Shown here: positions 27,611-34,786 of the stretch, one piece after another
How positions within the stretch are numbered: position 1 is the first letter of the stretch
Layout: each line of letters starts with the position of its first letter
Origin: Sphingobacterium sp. FBM7-1
Lineage (GTDB): Bacteria > Bacteroidota > Bacteroidia > Sphingobacteriales > Sphingobacteriaceae
Reading direction: 5' to 3'
DNA: 64,000 nt
NCBI RefSeq assembly: GCF_020687765.1
Contig: NZ_JAJEWJ010000002.1
Coordinates: 434,001-498,000 of the forward strand
Notes under the pieces: generated by a model
Told to the model about the DNA's origin: nothing
The model's database searches: none
What the model saw: only the letters and a program-made list of their open reading frames with translations
Translations under genes and position numbers: made by a program

Positions 27611-29848
27611 TTATCTTCCTATGTTATACCGAACGCCTAGAAATCCTCGAATTCCTTGGTTAGGTCCGTAGACATAACTCGGGTCGAAGGGTAGGAGATT
27701 CGGATCATCAATTCTTTCAAATGGATCATGGGCACGGGAAATGATAAACGGAATCCCTTTAGTGGGCGTCCAGTTTAGTAAATTCTTGACCCCACCGAAA
27801 ATCTCGAGTCCGTTAGCGAAGTGTTTCGTAGCCTGTATATTCTGGATGCTCCATGCTTTGGACTCGTCCGGTCTAGGATCGTTATCGCCTAATACCGGTA
27901 AACGCATCGGCCCTATCATATTGCCGGTATAATCAAAGCTCAGGCCTAGGCGGTGCCAGTTATAGCCGATCGACCAAGTTCCCATATACTTTTCCGTCAG
28001 CATCTGCCATTCGCGTTTTCCTTGTGCTTCACTATACACATCCATGATTGTTCCGCCGACCATCGCTTTGAGACCACTGGGATGTGCCCAATCTAGATTG
28101 AGGGAAATACCTTTTGACACCGCATGTCCATCTAAATTGGAGTAGATGATCTTATGGATGTCGGTATCATAGTCAGGAATAATCTTGTTGGTGAAATAGG
28201 TGTAAAAGGTACTCGCATCGATACCGAATATAGCACCGTTATCCGCGTAAAACTTCTTGACGTAATTGATATTAGCGTTCCACGAAGTTTCGGGTTTTAG
28301 GTCGCCTATAAACACGACATCTCGTGCACCGGTCAATGCTGCATGATCTTCGGTGAAGACGTTTGCTACCCGATATCCATTTCCGACACCGATCCGTAAG
28401 ACATGGGTTTTGTCTTTCGAATTCCATTTGTAATTTAAGCGGGGTGATAAGATACTGCCGTGGATGGAGTTGTAATCGTACCGTGCCCCAAGCAATAGTT
28501 TATGTTGCGGATGTAAGGTGATTTCATCTTGCACGAACAGACCCGGTAAATGTGTATGGGATACGTTGGCTGTTGCGGGTGTATTATCATCGTAATAGGT
28601 GTACCGATAAGCGAGTCCCGTTAACAAATCGTGATTTTTAATTTGTTTGTGCCAGGTCAATTGGCCAAATAGAATTTTCTGGTCTGCCGTGTATTTGGTG
28701 TCGCCATAGACACTGTTTTGATCGTGGCCGTTGGCACTGAAGGAGAACGAAAGGTCCTCGCTTCCCGGTAAATCGTACACACCCATGAGTTCCCAGCGTT
28801 TGGTGTAGATACTTTCGCCATATACTTCGTCTCCACCACGGTATTGGCGGTTCCAGTCCATTTCTCCGCCCCAGCGATCTTCATAGATATACCGTCCGGC
28901 CAACGAAGCTGTTTTGTTATCCTTACGTGCGAAATTCCATTTATTAAAGATGGATATGCGGTCCTGCAGCGTTACGTCGGTAAAGTTATCGCCGTTTTTA
29001 TCTAAGGGGTTCGCGTAATTGAAGTAATTTACGCCAAGTAATGATTGGGCAGATCCCACCTTAAATTTTCCGCCGAGATCCAAGCTGTATTCCTGCCAGG
29101 TTGTCCCGAAGGTTTCGAGGCTAAATAGGGGAGCGTTTTCAGGCGTTTTGGTGATGATGTTTATCAGCCCACCTACGGCCTCGCTACCGTATAAGGTAGA
29201 AGCCGGGCCTTTGACGATTTCTACCCGTTCAATCAATGCTTGCGGAATGCCGTTTAATCCGTATACGGTGGATAGGCCCGAAACAATAGGCATGCCGTCG
29301 ATCAATACCATGGTGTAGGGGCCTTCCAGGCCATTGATATGGATGTCGCCGGTGTTACAAACGCTACAGTTGACTTGAGGCCGTACCCCGTTTACATGCT
29401 GGAGCGATTCGAAAATGGTGGGGGTGGGGTTCGCTCGGAAAAACTTGGCTGAGTATACCTCAACGGGAATGGGACTATCTAGTTTCGAGACTTCCCGCAG
29501 GGTTCCCGATACCACGACCTCATCCAGGTTGCGGTTATCTTTCTGGAGGGTGATCGCTAGCGGGGAAAGGGTAGCGGCGGTATGGATGTCCTGTTTGTGC
29601 GGTAGGTAGCCTACTGCGCGCACCACTAGAGTGGCTTTGCCGGCAGGAATGCCTTCCAGCTCGAAGTGTCCGTTTTCGTCGGTTGTGGTGCCTGTCGTGA
29701 ATCCTTCTAGTAGTACACTAGCCGCGAAAATAGGTTGATTGTCAGCATCGGTGATTTGTCCGTGTATTTTTGTTTGGGCAAAAAGTGCCAGTGGGAATAT
29801 ATAGAATAAGGCTATTAGGGAAAGCCTGTAATTGTATCTTTTTGTCAT
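27611..29848 (-). CDS. TonB-dependent outer-membrane receptor (metal-related type suspected)
   Basis: About 745 residues. Signal peptide (SLIALFYIFPLALFAQ), carboxypeptidase-like regulatory domain (IHGQITDADNQPIFAASVLL, about 27-110), plug from DEVVVSGTLREV with a CSVCNTGDIHINGL motif, then the barrel. The CxxC in the plug, a His-rich small protein upstream and a thioredoxin-like protein downstream suggest a metal or metal-chelate substrate; this is inference. Two in-frame ATGs exist (29848 and 29860); I use the inner one next to the signal peptide. Confidence 0.88.
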   Translation of the reverse strand: MTKRYNYRLSLIALFYIFPLALFAQTKIHGQITDADNQPIFAASVLLEGFTTGTTTDENGHFELEGIPAGKATLVVRAVGYLPHKQDIHTAATLSPLAITLQKDNRNLDEVVVSGTLREVSKLDSPIPVEVYSAKFFRANPTPTIFESLQHVNGVRPQVNCSVCNTGDIHINGLEGPYTMVLIDGMPIVSGLSTVYGLNGIPQALIERVEIVKGPASTLYGSEAVGGLINIITKTPENAPLFSLETFGTTWQEYSLDLGGKFKVGSAQSLLGVNYFNYANPLDKNGDNFTDVTLQDRISIFNKWNFARKDNKTASLAGRYIYEDRWGGEMDWNRQYRGGDEVYGESIYTKRWELMGVYDLPGSEDLSFSFSANGHDQNSVYGDTKYTADQKILFGQLTWHKQIKNHDLLTGLAYRYTYYDDNTPATANVSHTHLPGLFVQDEITLHPQHKLLLGARYDYNSIHGSILSPRLNYKWNSKDKTHVLRIGVGNGYRVANVFTEDHAALTGARDVVFIGDLKPETSWNANINYVKKFYADNGAIFGIDASTFYTYFTNKIIPDYDTDIHKIIYSNLDGHAVSKGISLNLDWAHPSGLKAMVGGTIMDVYSEAQGKREWQMLTEKYMGTWSIGYNWHRLGLSFDYTGNMIGPMRLPVLGDNDPRPDESKAWSIQNIQATKHFANGLEIFGGVKNLLNWTPTKGIPFIISRAHDPFERIDDPNLLPFDPSYVYGPNQGIRGFLGVRYNIGR

Positions 29849-30052
29849 GCAATAATTCATATGAAGCTCAAAGCCTTAACCCCATCATGATTCAGCGTTT
29901 TTGTCATGTAACGACATTACGGTTGGATGGATGCTACACGAATGAGCAATCAAGGTATGCTGGCGTGAAAACATCACAACTTCCTGCAGACCTTATTACG
30001 TAATAATAAATGTGTTCTGTTAAGTTTCCGACAGTGAAGCGGAACGTGGAGA

Positions 30053-30424
30053 TTAGGATGAAAAAGAAGCGGGAGGTCCCCGTAAATCGTAAGGGAAGAA
30101 TAAGCGGGTCAGCTTATTCTCGGTGGCTTCTGCATAGTGTATGCAAAGGGGAATAGGCGCAACGGAGAATTCGAAAGCCTGGAAATCACTAGCCACGAAC
30201 ACACCTGCAAATACAACATTCAGAAACTGAATTTCATCGTCCGAATGGTGATGTTGGGGTTCGCCTTTCTGCGTAAAGTCATATGGGTGAATGTGGGTAA
30301 CGATTTCGCCCGTCGAGGTGACTTCCTTGTGCATAAATACCACACCACTGGTGATGATAGCCACCATCCAAACGCTCAGTAACCAAGCGGTGAGATTGCG
30401 GTATGTGGAACTTAGTATATGCAT
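30053..30424 (-). CDS. Small His-rich membrane protein, unknown function
   Basis: About 123 residues. One clear membrane segment at about 13-31 (AWLLSVWMVAIITSGVVFM), then a His-rich segment HKE...THIHPYDFTQKGEPQHHHSDD (in pieces, residues 33-64) that could bind a metal ion, then a hydrophobic stretch and a conserved-looking LRGPPASFSS tail. The ATG at 30422-30424 is chosen over a TTG one codon upstream. It lies upstream of and co-directional with the TonB receptor (gap about 190 bp). Not recognised as a named family. Confidence 0.7.
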   Translation of the reverse strand: MHILSSTYRNLTAWLLSVWMVAIITSGVVFMHKEVTSTGEIVTHIHPYDFTQKGEPQHHHSDDEIQFLNVVFAGVFVASDFQAFEFSVAPIPLCIHYAEATENKLTRLFFPYDLRGPPASFSS

Positions 30425-30472
30425 CAAGTAATAGGGTGCAGGGCACCGTAAAATTACGAAAAGATAAGTGAA

Positions 30473-30823
30473 CTAGAGTGTTAATTTATTGTTATGATCG
30501 GGGAAAAGTAGACTGGGCTTGTGTATTCTAGCTTCTTCGGGCGTCATACTAGCGTAGGAGATGATGATGATAATATCGCCCACTTGTACTAACCGAGCGG
30601 CCGCGCCATTCAGACAAATTGTACCCGTTCCGCGTTCGCCGGGAATAACATACGTCTCTAACCGAGCCCCGTTGTTGTTGTTTACAATCTGCACTTTTTC
30701 GTTTGCAACAATATTTGCTGCATCCATCAAATCTTCATCAATCGTGATACTCCCGACGTAGTTCAGTTCCGCTTGTGTTACCCGGACCCGATGAATCTTT
30801 GATTTCATTACTTCAATCAACAT
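30473..30823 (-). CDS. panD: Aspartate 1-decarboxylase
   Basis: Makes beta-alanine from L-aspartate for pantothenate and CoA synthesis. 116 residues, normal length. The self-cleavage site that creates the pyruvoyl group is Gly24-Ser25 (NYVGSITID). [30 protein letters not shown] and [10 protein letters not shown] are typical. panC is co-directional upstream, but 550 bp of repeats separate the two. Confidence 0.96.
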   Translation of the reverse strand: MLIEVMKSKIHRVRVTQAELNYVGSITIDEDLMDAANIVANEKVQIVNNNNGARLETYVIPGERGTGTICLNGAAARLVQVGDIIIIISYASMTPEEARIHKPSLLFPDHNNKLTL

Positions 30824-30836
30824 ACTGCAAAATTAC

Positions 30837-30910
30837 CTAAAATCTTTCTTTAATTTCTTTTTCCTTGACGAAAAAGAAACAAAAAGTCAAGACTTACATT
30901 GTTTCGCTAC
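30837..30910 (+). repeat. Repeat family 2, short copy
   Basis: CCTAAAATCTTTCTTTAA, a hairpin TTTCTTTTTC (30854-30863) / GAAAAAGAAA (30870-30879), then CAAAAAGTCAAGAC and ACATTGTTTCGCTA. It lines up along its length with the start of the copy at 30927 but lacks the nested-stem part. Confidence 0.7.
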
Positions 30911-30926
30911 CTTTACTAGCCTATTC

Positions 30927-31102
30927 CTAAATCTTTTTTAAGTCTCTTTTTCTTGATAAAAAGAGAGAAAAATCAAGGCTGTATATTGTTTTGCTATTTT
31001 TCTTCGTCTATTCCTAAACAGCATATAACTCGCTACGCTCAAACATTATGCTGTTTTAACGGAATATCCTGCTGAAAAATGACAGCAAAACAATATAAGG
31101 CC
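30927..31102 (+). repeat. Repeat family 2, long copy with nested hairpins
   Basis: After a hairpin (CTCTTTTTC ... AAAAAGAGAG) come two nested stems. The outer arm 30977-31002 (GGCTGTATATTGTTTTGCT...) pairs with 31074-31102 (...AGCAAAACAATATAAGGCC). The inner arm AAACAGCATA (31016-31025) pairs exactly with TATGCTGTTT (31047-31056). The inner loop holds CTCGCTACGCTC. Confidence 0.75.
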
Positions 31103-31240
31103 GCTCTAGCCCGCGTTCCGCGTGCGTGGGTGTCTACATTCGTGTTATTCTTATTATTTAATATAGTAGATACTTTCGAAACCGAAAGAACCCTATTCTA
31201 TCATCATTATAAAGAGTAACTAACACGCTATACAGTTGCA

Positions 31241-31369
31241 CTCTCCCTTATTAACACTAAATGTCGCATCCGGATGTTTGAAGTATGTAGAAATTCATCC
31301 TTTGTACTATCCATTATTTCAAACATCCGAAGCGACGATTTTTTGCATTCTTTTTTCTAAAAAAAGAAT
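31241..31369 (-). repeat. Dispersed structured element, copy 3, downstream of panC
   Basis: On the minus strand: hairpin ATTCTTTTTT ... AAAAAAGAAT (31347-31369), GCAAAAAA, core 31261-31338 (78 nt) from TCGTCGC to GCGACAT, then TTAATAAGGGAGAG. Arms GGATGTTTGAA and TTCAAACATCC pair perfectly over 11 bp. It begins 4 bp from the panC stop and probably terminates panC. Confidence 0.82.
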
Positions 31370-31373
31370 AAAC

Positions 31374-32219
31374 CTAATCCAGTATCATATTATCAATCAA
31401 CCGTACCCCTTCTACCCAGGCGACCAGTAGAGCGACATGTTTTTTCGAGGAATCGATGTGATCAACTTCTTGTAACGAGCGGGTCTCGCAAATCGCTAGG
31501 TATTCCAGCTCGATTTCGCCTTCTTGTTCCAGGATAGCTAATGCTTCTTCGCGGAGTGTATGCAAATCTTCTGTTTTGAAATGCTGCTGTATATGGTCTA
31601 AAACCCGATATAATGCCAACGATTTTTGTTTTCCGGCTTCCGAAAGGCGCATATTGCGTGAACTCAACGCGAGTCCCTCCGCGCTGCGGACGGTCGGGGC
31701 GATATGTAGGCTAACAGACAGATTTTTTAAATCAATGAGGCGCTGAATTACCATCACCTGTTGAAAATCCTTTTGTCCAAAGCAGGCCACGTCCGGTTCC
31801 ACCAACTGGAATAATTTGTATACGATCTGCGTAACGCCTTGAAAATGGCCCGGTCTTTTTTCGCCTTCCCATACTTGTTCCAGCTTTCCCAAATCCAAGT
31901 GCCAAGGTTGGTCGGTGGAGGGATACATTTCGTCTACCGTGGGGAGAAAAACGATATCACAACCTACTTCCTGCAATAAACGTAAGTCGTTTTCTTCGGG
32001 GCGGGGATATTTTTCGAGATCCTGGGGATCATTAAATTGGGTCGGGTTTACAAAAATGCTGCAAACGACGACATCCGCAATTTTTTGAGCTTCTTTAATA
32101 AGCGAAAGATGCCCCTCGTGAAGGGCCCCCATCGTGGGCACAAGTGCGATACGCAACTTGGCTTTACGTGCCCCGTCGAGATACGATTGAAGGGCTTGTT
32201 TTGTTTTAGAGATGTTCAC
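31374..32219 (-). CDS. panC: Pantothenate synthetase
   Basis: Joins pantoate and beta-alanine with ATP to make pantothenate. 281 residues, usual length. Motifs: VPTMGALHEGHLSLI (nucleotide-binding HxGH type), CSIFVNPTQFNDPQDLEKYP, GKLEQVWEG-type KLEQVWEGEKRPGHFQGV, CFGQKDFQQ and LALSSRNMRLS. Divergent from the GT5-domain gene, and upstream of panD on the same strand. Confidence 0.97.
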   Translation of the reverse strand: MNISKTKQALQSYLDGARKAKLRIALVPTMGALHEGHLSLIKEAQKIADVVVCSIFVNPTQFNDPQDLEKYPRPEENDLRLLQEVGCDIVFLPTVDEMYPSTDQPWHLDLGKLEQVWEGEKRPGHFQGVTQIVYKLFQLVEPDVACFGQKDFQQVMVIQRLIDLKNLSVSLHIAPTVRSAEGLALSSRNMRLSEAGKQKSLALYRVLDHIQQHFKTEDLHTLREEALAILEQEGEIELEYLAICETRSLQEVDHIDSSKKHVALLVAWVEGVRLIDNMILD

Positions 32220-32290
32220 GATAAAACATTGAAATAAGGGCGCAAATTTGCAGAATTAAATCCGTAATATAAAGGTGTGAAACTTAATGA

Positions 32291-32322
32291 ATTGTAAAAT
32301 TCATAAAATAATCGTATCTTTG
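32291..32322 (+). promoter_or_regulatory. Promoter for the GT5-domain gene
   Basis: TATCTTTG (32315-32322) matches TAnnTTTG. ATTG at 32291-32294, 20 bp upstream, serves as a weak -33 box. It points at the gene starting at 32367. Confidence 0.6.
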
Positions 32323-32366
32323 TAGACCGATTTTACTGTTCGATAAATAAAAATAAAGAATTGGAG

Positions 32367-33191
32367 ATGGCAAAAACGAAAATATTGTTTGTAACCCATG
32401 AAATGTCGCCTTTCCTTGAAATAAGTAAAATTTCTGAAATAACACGCCAGTTACCACAAGCTATGCAGGAGAAAGGATTTGAAATTCGGATCCTAATGCC
32501 ACGTTTTGGTAATATCAATGAGCGCAGAAATCGTCTTCATGAAGTGATAAGGTTGTCGGGAATGAACATTGTGGTGGATAATAATGACAATCCATTGATT
32601 ATTAAGGTTGCTTCATTGCCTGCAGCTCGCATGCAGGTCTATTTTTTAGATAATGAAGAGTATTTTCAACGGAAAAAGGTTTTTCGTGATGAAAAAGGGG
32701 TGTTTTTTGCAGACAATAACGAGCGGTCGTTGTTTTTCTGTAAAGGCGTCTTAGAAACCGTTAAAAAGTTAGGATGGTCACCGGATGTGGTACATTGCCA
32801 TGGCTGGTTTTCGGCAATGGTGCCAGCTTATTTGAAAACGGCCTATAAAGATGACCCAACATTTAAGGATGCTAAAGTAATGTATTCATTGTATGCAGAC
32901 GAAGATTTCGATGCGGTGGGTGCAAAATATGCGACGATGGCTGCGCAGGTGGATATGGCGGAGGAAGATGCAGCTCGGTATGGTGATGGTTCATATGTAG
33001 ACTTGTATAAAGGAGCGTTATCTTATTCGGATATTGCGGTGCTAGCGGATGAGGATATTCATCCCGACCTTAAAGTTTACATAGCAGAGAGCGGAATCCG
33101 TACGTTCACACCAGAAGGTGCTGATGATTATGAGGGTTTTGCAGAAGTGTTTGAAGAGTTTTCAACGGTAGATATCGAAGAGACCGCATAG
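32367..33191 (+). CDS. Glycogen/starch synthase N-terminal domain protein (GT5, no C-terminal half)
   Basis: About 274 residues. The sequence follows the N-terminal Rossmann domain of GT5 glycogen synthases: ILFVTHEMSPFLEISKISEI, MPRFGNINERRNRLHEV, VYFLDNEEYFQRK, FFCKGVLETVKKLGWSPDVVHCHGWFSA. The C-terminal GT-B domain carrying most of the sugar-nucleotide site is absent (full enzymes have about 480 residues), so glycogen synthesis by this protein alone is doubtful. This short form next to panC is common in Bacteroidota as I know it. The ATG at 32367 is preferred to a TTG two codons earlier. Confidence 0.82.
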   Translation: MAKTKILFVTHEMSPFLEISKISEITRQLPQAMQEKGFEIRILMPRFGNINERRNRLHEVIRLSGMNIVVDNNDNPLIIKVASLPAARMQVYFLDNEEYFQRKKVFRDEKGVFFADNNERSLFFCKGVLETVKKLGWSPDVVHCHGWFSAMVPAYLKTAYKDDPTFKDAKVMYSLYADEDFDAVGAKYATMAAQVDMAEEDAARYGDGSYVDLYKGALSYSDIAVLADEDIHPDLKVYIAESGIRTFTPEGADDYEGFAEVFEEFSTVDIEETA

Positions 33192-33212
33192 ACTTATGCG
33201 ACGTCATAGAAG

Positions 33213-33238
33213 AAAGGCACGACATTCGTCGTGCCTTT
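33213..33238 (+). terminator. Rho-independent terminator
   Basis: AAAGGCACGAC pairs with GTCGTGCCTTT and continues in a T-run; it follows the GT5-domain gene by about 20 bp. Confidence 0.9.
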
Positions 33239-33328
33239 TTTTGTTTGCTATCAAGTTTTTTTCTATTTTAGGCAAGCTAACTGCTGCAGGGATGTATGTA
33301 GGAAATCAACTATTATAAACAACATAGC

Positions 33329-34726
33329 ATGGAGAATTTTTCGAGAAGATCATTTTTACAGGCCGTCGGTTTACTCGCCGCAGGATCGGTGGTGTCGTTG
33401 CCGGCGAATGCTTTCGGTTTGCGTCGTAAGTTAAGGGTTACCTTGGTGGGCACCGGGATCCGCGGGATATCCTTTTGGGGACGCCGTTTGGTAGAGCAAT
33501 ATCCTGATCAGTTAGAGTTTGTCGGTTTGAGCGACATTAACCCGGGGAGGTTGCAATACGGAAAGGAATTTATGCAGGTAGATTGCCCTACTTTTGTAAA
33601 TTATAAAGAGATGTTGCAGAAAGTGAAGCCAGACTTGGTCATCGTCTGTACGACAGATGCCGCTCACCACGAGCAGATCATTGATGGATTGGCTGCTGGC
33701 TGCGATGTGTTGACGGAAAAGCCGTTAACGATTGACGAAATTAAGGCGCAGGCTATTCTGGATGCGGAACGTAAATCCAATAAAAAGCTGATCGTCGGAT
33801 TTAATTACCGCTGGAGCCCTTACATGACCAAGATCAAGGAATTGATCATGAATGGGGAGATCGGTGAAGTGACGTCGGTGGACTTCAATTGGTACCTCAA
33901 TACGCACCATGGTGCTTCTTATTTCCGTCGTTGGCATGGGCTTATGAATAAAGGGGGATCATTGTGGATACACAAAGCTACGCACCATTTTGATTTACTC
34001 AATTGGTGGCTGGACTCTGAGCCGGAGGAAGTTTTTGCGTATGGCGACCTGGAACATTATGGTAAAAATGGTCCGTTTAGGGGAGAAAGCTGTCGGAGTT
34101 GTTCGCACAAAAAAGAATGTGCCTATTACTGGGACATCACGAAGGATAAGCATGCGATGAACCTGTATGTGGCAAACGAAGAACACGATGGTTATATTCG
34201 TGACGGCTGTGTGTATCGGAATGAAATTGATATTTACGACAAGATGTCAGCGCAGATAAAATATGCGAATGGCGCGATCGCCAATTACTCATTGACGACC
34301 TATTCTCCTTTTGAAGGATGGCGAATCGCGTTCAATGGGCAGAAAGGGCGTATAGAGGCCTGGTTGGATATTCCTTGGATGAAAAATGATACCTTGGACC
34401 AGGAAAGTTTGCATGCTGCGGAAATGGACCAGGTGGAAAATGTGGATATCGTACATGAACCGGTTGTGCTCTATAAAAACTGGAATGATTACCAGATTAT
34501 CCAAGTGGCGAGTGAGCGTGCAGGGCATGGTGGGGGAGACCGTCGTTTGCACGATAAGCTCTTTAAGGGAACAGAGACGCCCGATCCATATGGGCACGCT
34601 GCAGGGCTCCGCGACGGGGTAATGTCTATCCTAATCGGTGTTGCTGCTCGTCACAGTATCGAGCAGGGAAGCCCGATTAAGGTAGCGTCGCTGACGGATT
34701 TAAAGCCAAAGGCTAAACGTGAGTAG
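33329..34726 (+). CDS. Gfo/Idh/MocA family oxidoreductase with Tat signal
   Basis: 465 residues. A twin-arginine signal (FSRRSFLQAVGLLAAGSVVS) predicts export to the periplasm in folded form with its cofactor. The NAD(P)-binding Rossmann fold starts at VTLVGTGIRGISFWGRRL, with the CDVLTEKPLTID motif typical of the family (Lys of EKP) and RWHGLMNKGGSLWIHKATHH in the C-terminal domain. A CRSCSHKKEC segment in the middle could bind a metal. The substrate, probably a sugar or glycoside, cannot be told. Monocistronic, with terminators on both sides. Confidence 0.88.
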   Translation: MENFSRRSFLQAVGLLAAGSVVSLPANAFGLRRKLRVTLVGTGIRGISFWGRRLVEQYPDQLEFVGLSDINPGRLQYGKEFMQVDCPTFVNYKEMLQKVKPDLVIVCTTDAAHHEQIIDGLAAGCDVLTEKPLTIDEIKAQAILDAERKSNKKLIVGFNYRWSPYMTKIKELIMNGEIGEVTSVDFNWYLNTHHGASYFRRWHGLMNKGGSLWIHKATHHFDLLNWWLDSEPEEVFAYGDLEHYGKNGPFRGESCRSCSHKKECAYYWDITKDKHAMNLYVANEEHDGYIRDGCVYRNEIDIYDKMSAQIKYANGAIANYSLTTYSPFEGWRIAFNGQKGRIEAWLDIPWMKNDTLDQESLHAAEMDQVENVDIVHEPVVLYKNWNDYQIIQVASERAGHGGGDRRLHDKLFKGTETPDPYGHAAGLRDGVMSILIGVAARHSIEQGSPIKVASLTDLKPKAKRE

Positions 34727-34745
34727 TCGTTACAAGTAGATATAA

Positions 34746-34784
34746 AATAGAGAAGGTGCCCGTTTTTCGGACACCTTCTCTATT
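34746..34784. terminator. Bidirectional terminator
   Basis: AATAGAGAAGGTG pairs exactly with CACCTTCTCTATT around a 13-nt loop, between two convergent genes. Confidence 0.85.
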
Positions 34785-34786
34785 TG

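Larger units (their letters stand above)
30824..31373. other. 550-bp gene-free gap between panC and panD filled with structured repeats
   Basis: It contains a short and a long copy of one repeat family (30837-30910, 30927-31102) and one copy of the dispersed element (31241-31369). No credible gene. About 31103-31240 shows nothing I recognise. Confidence 0.8.
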
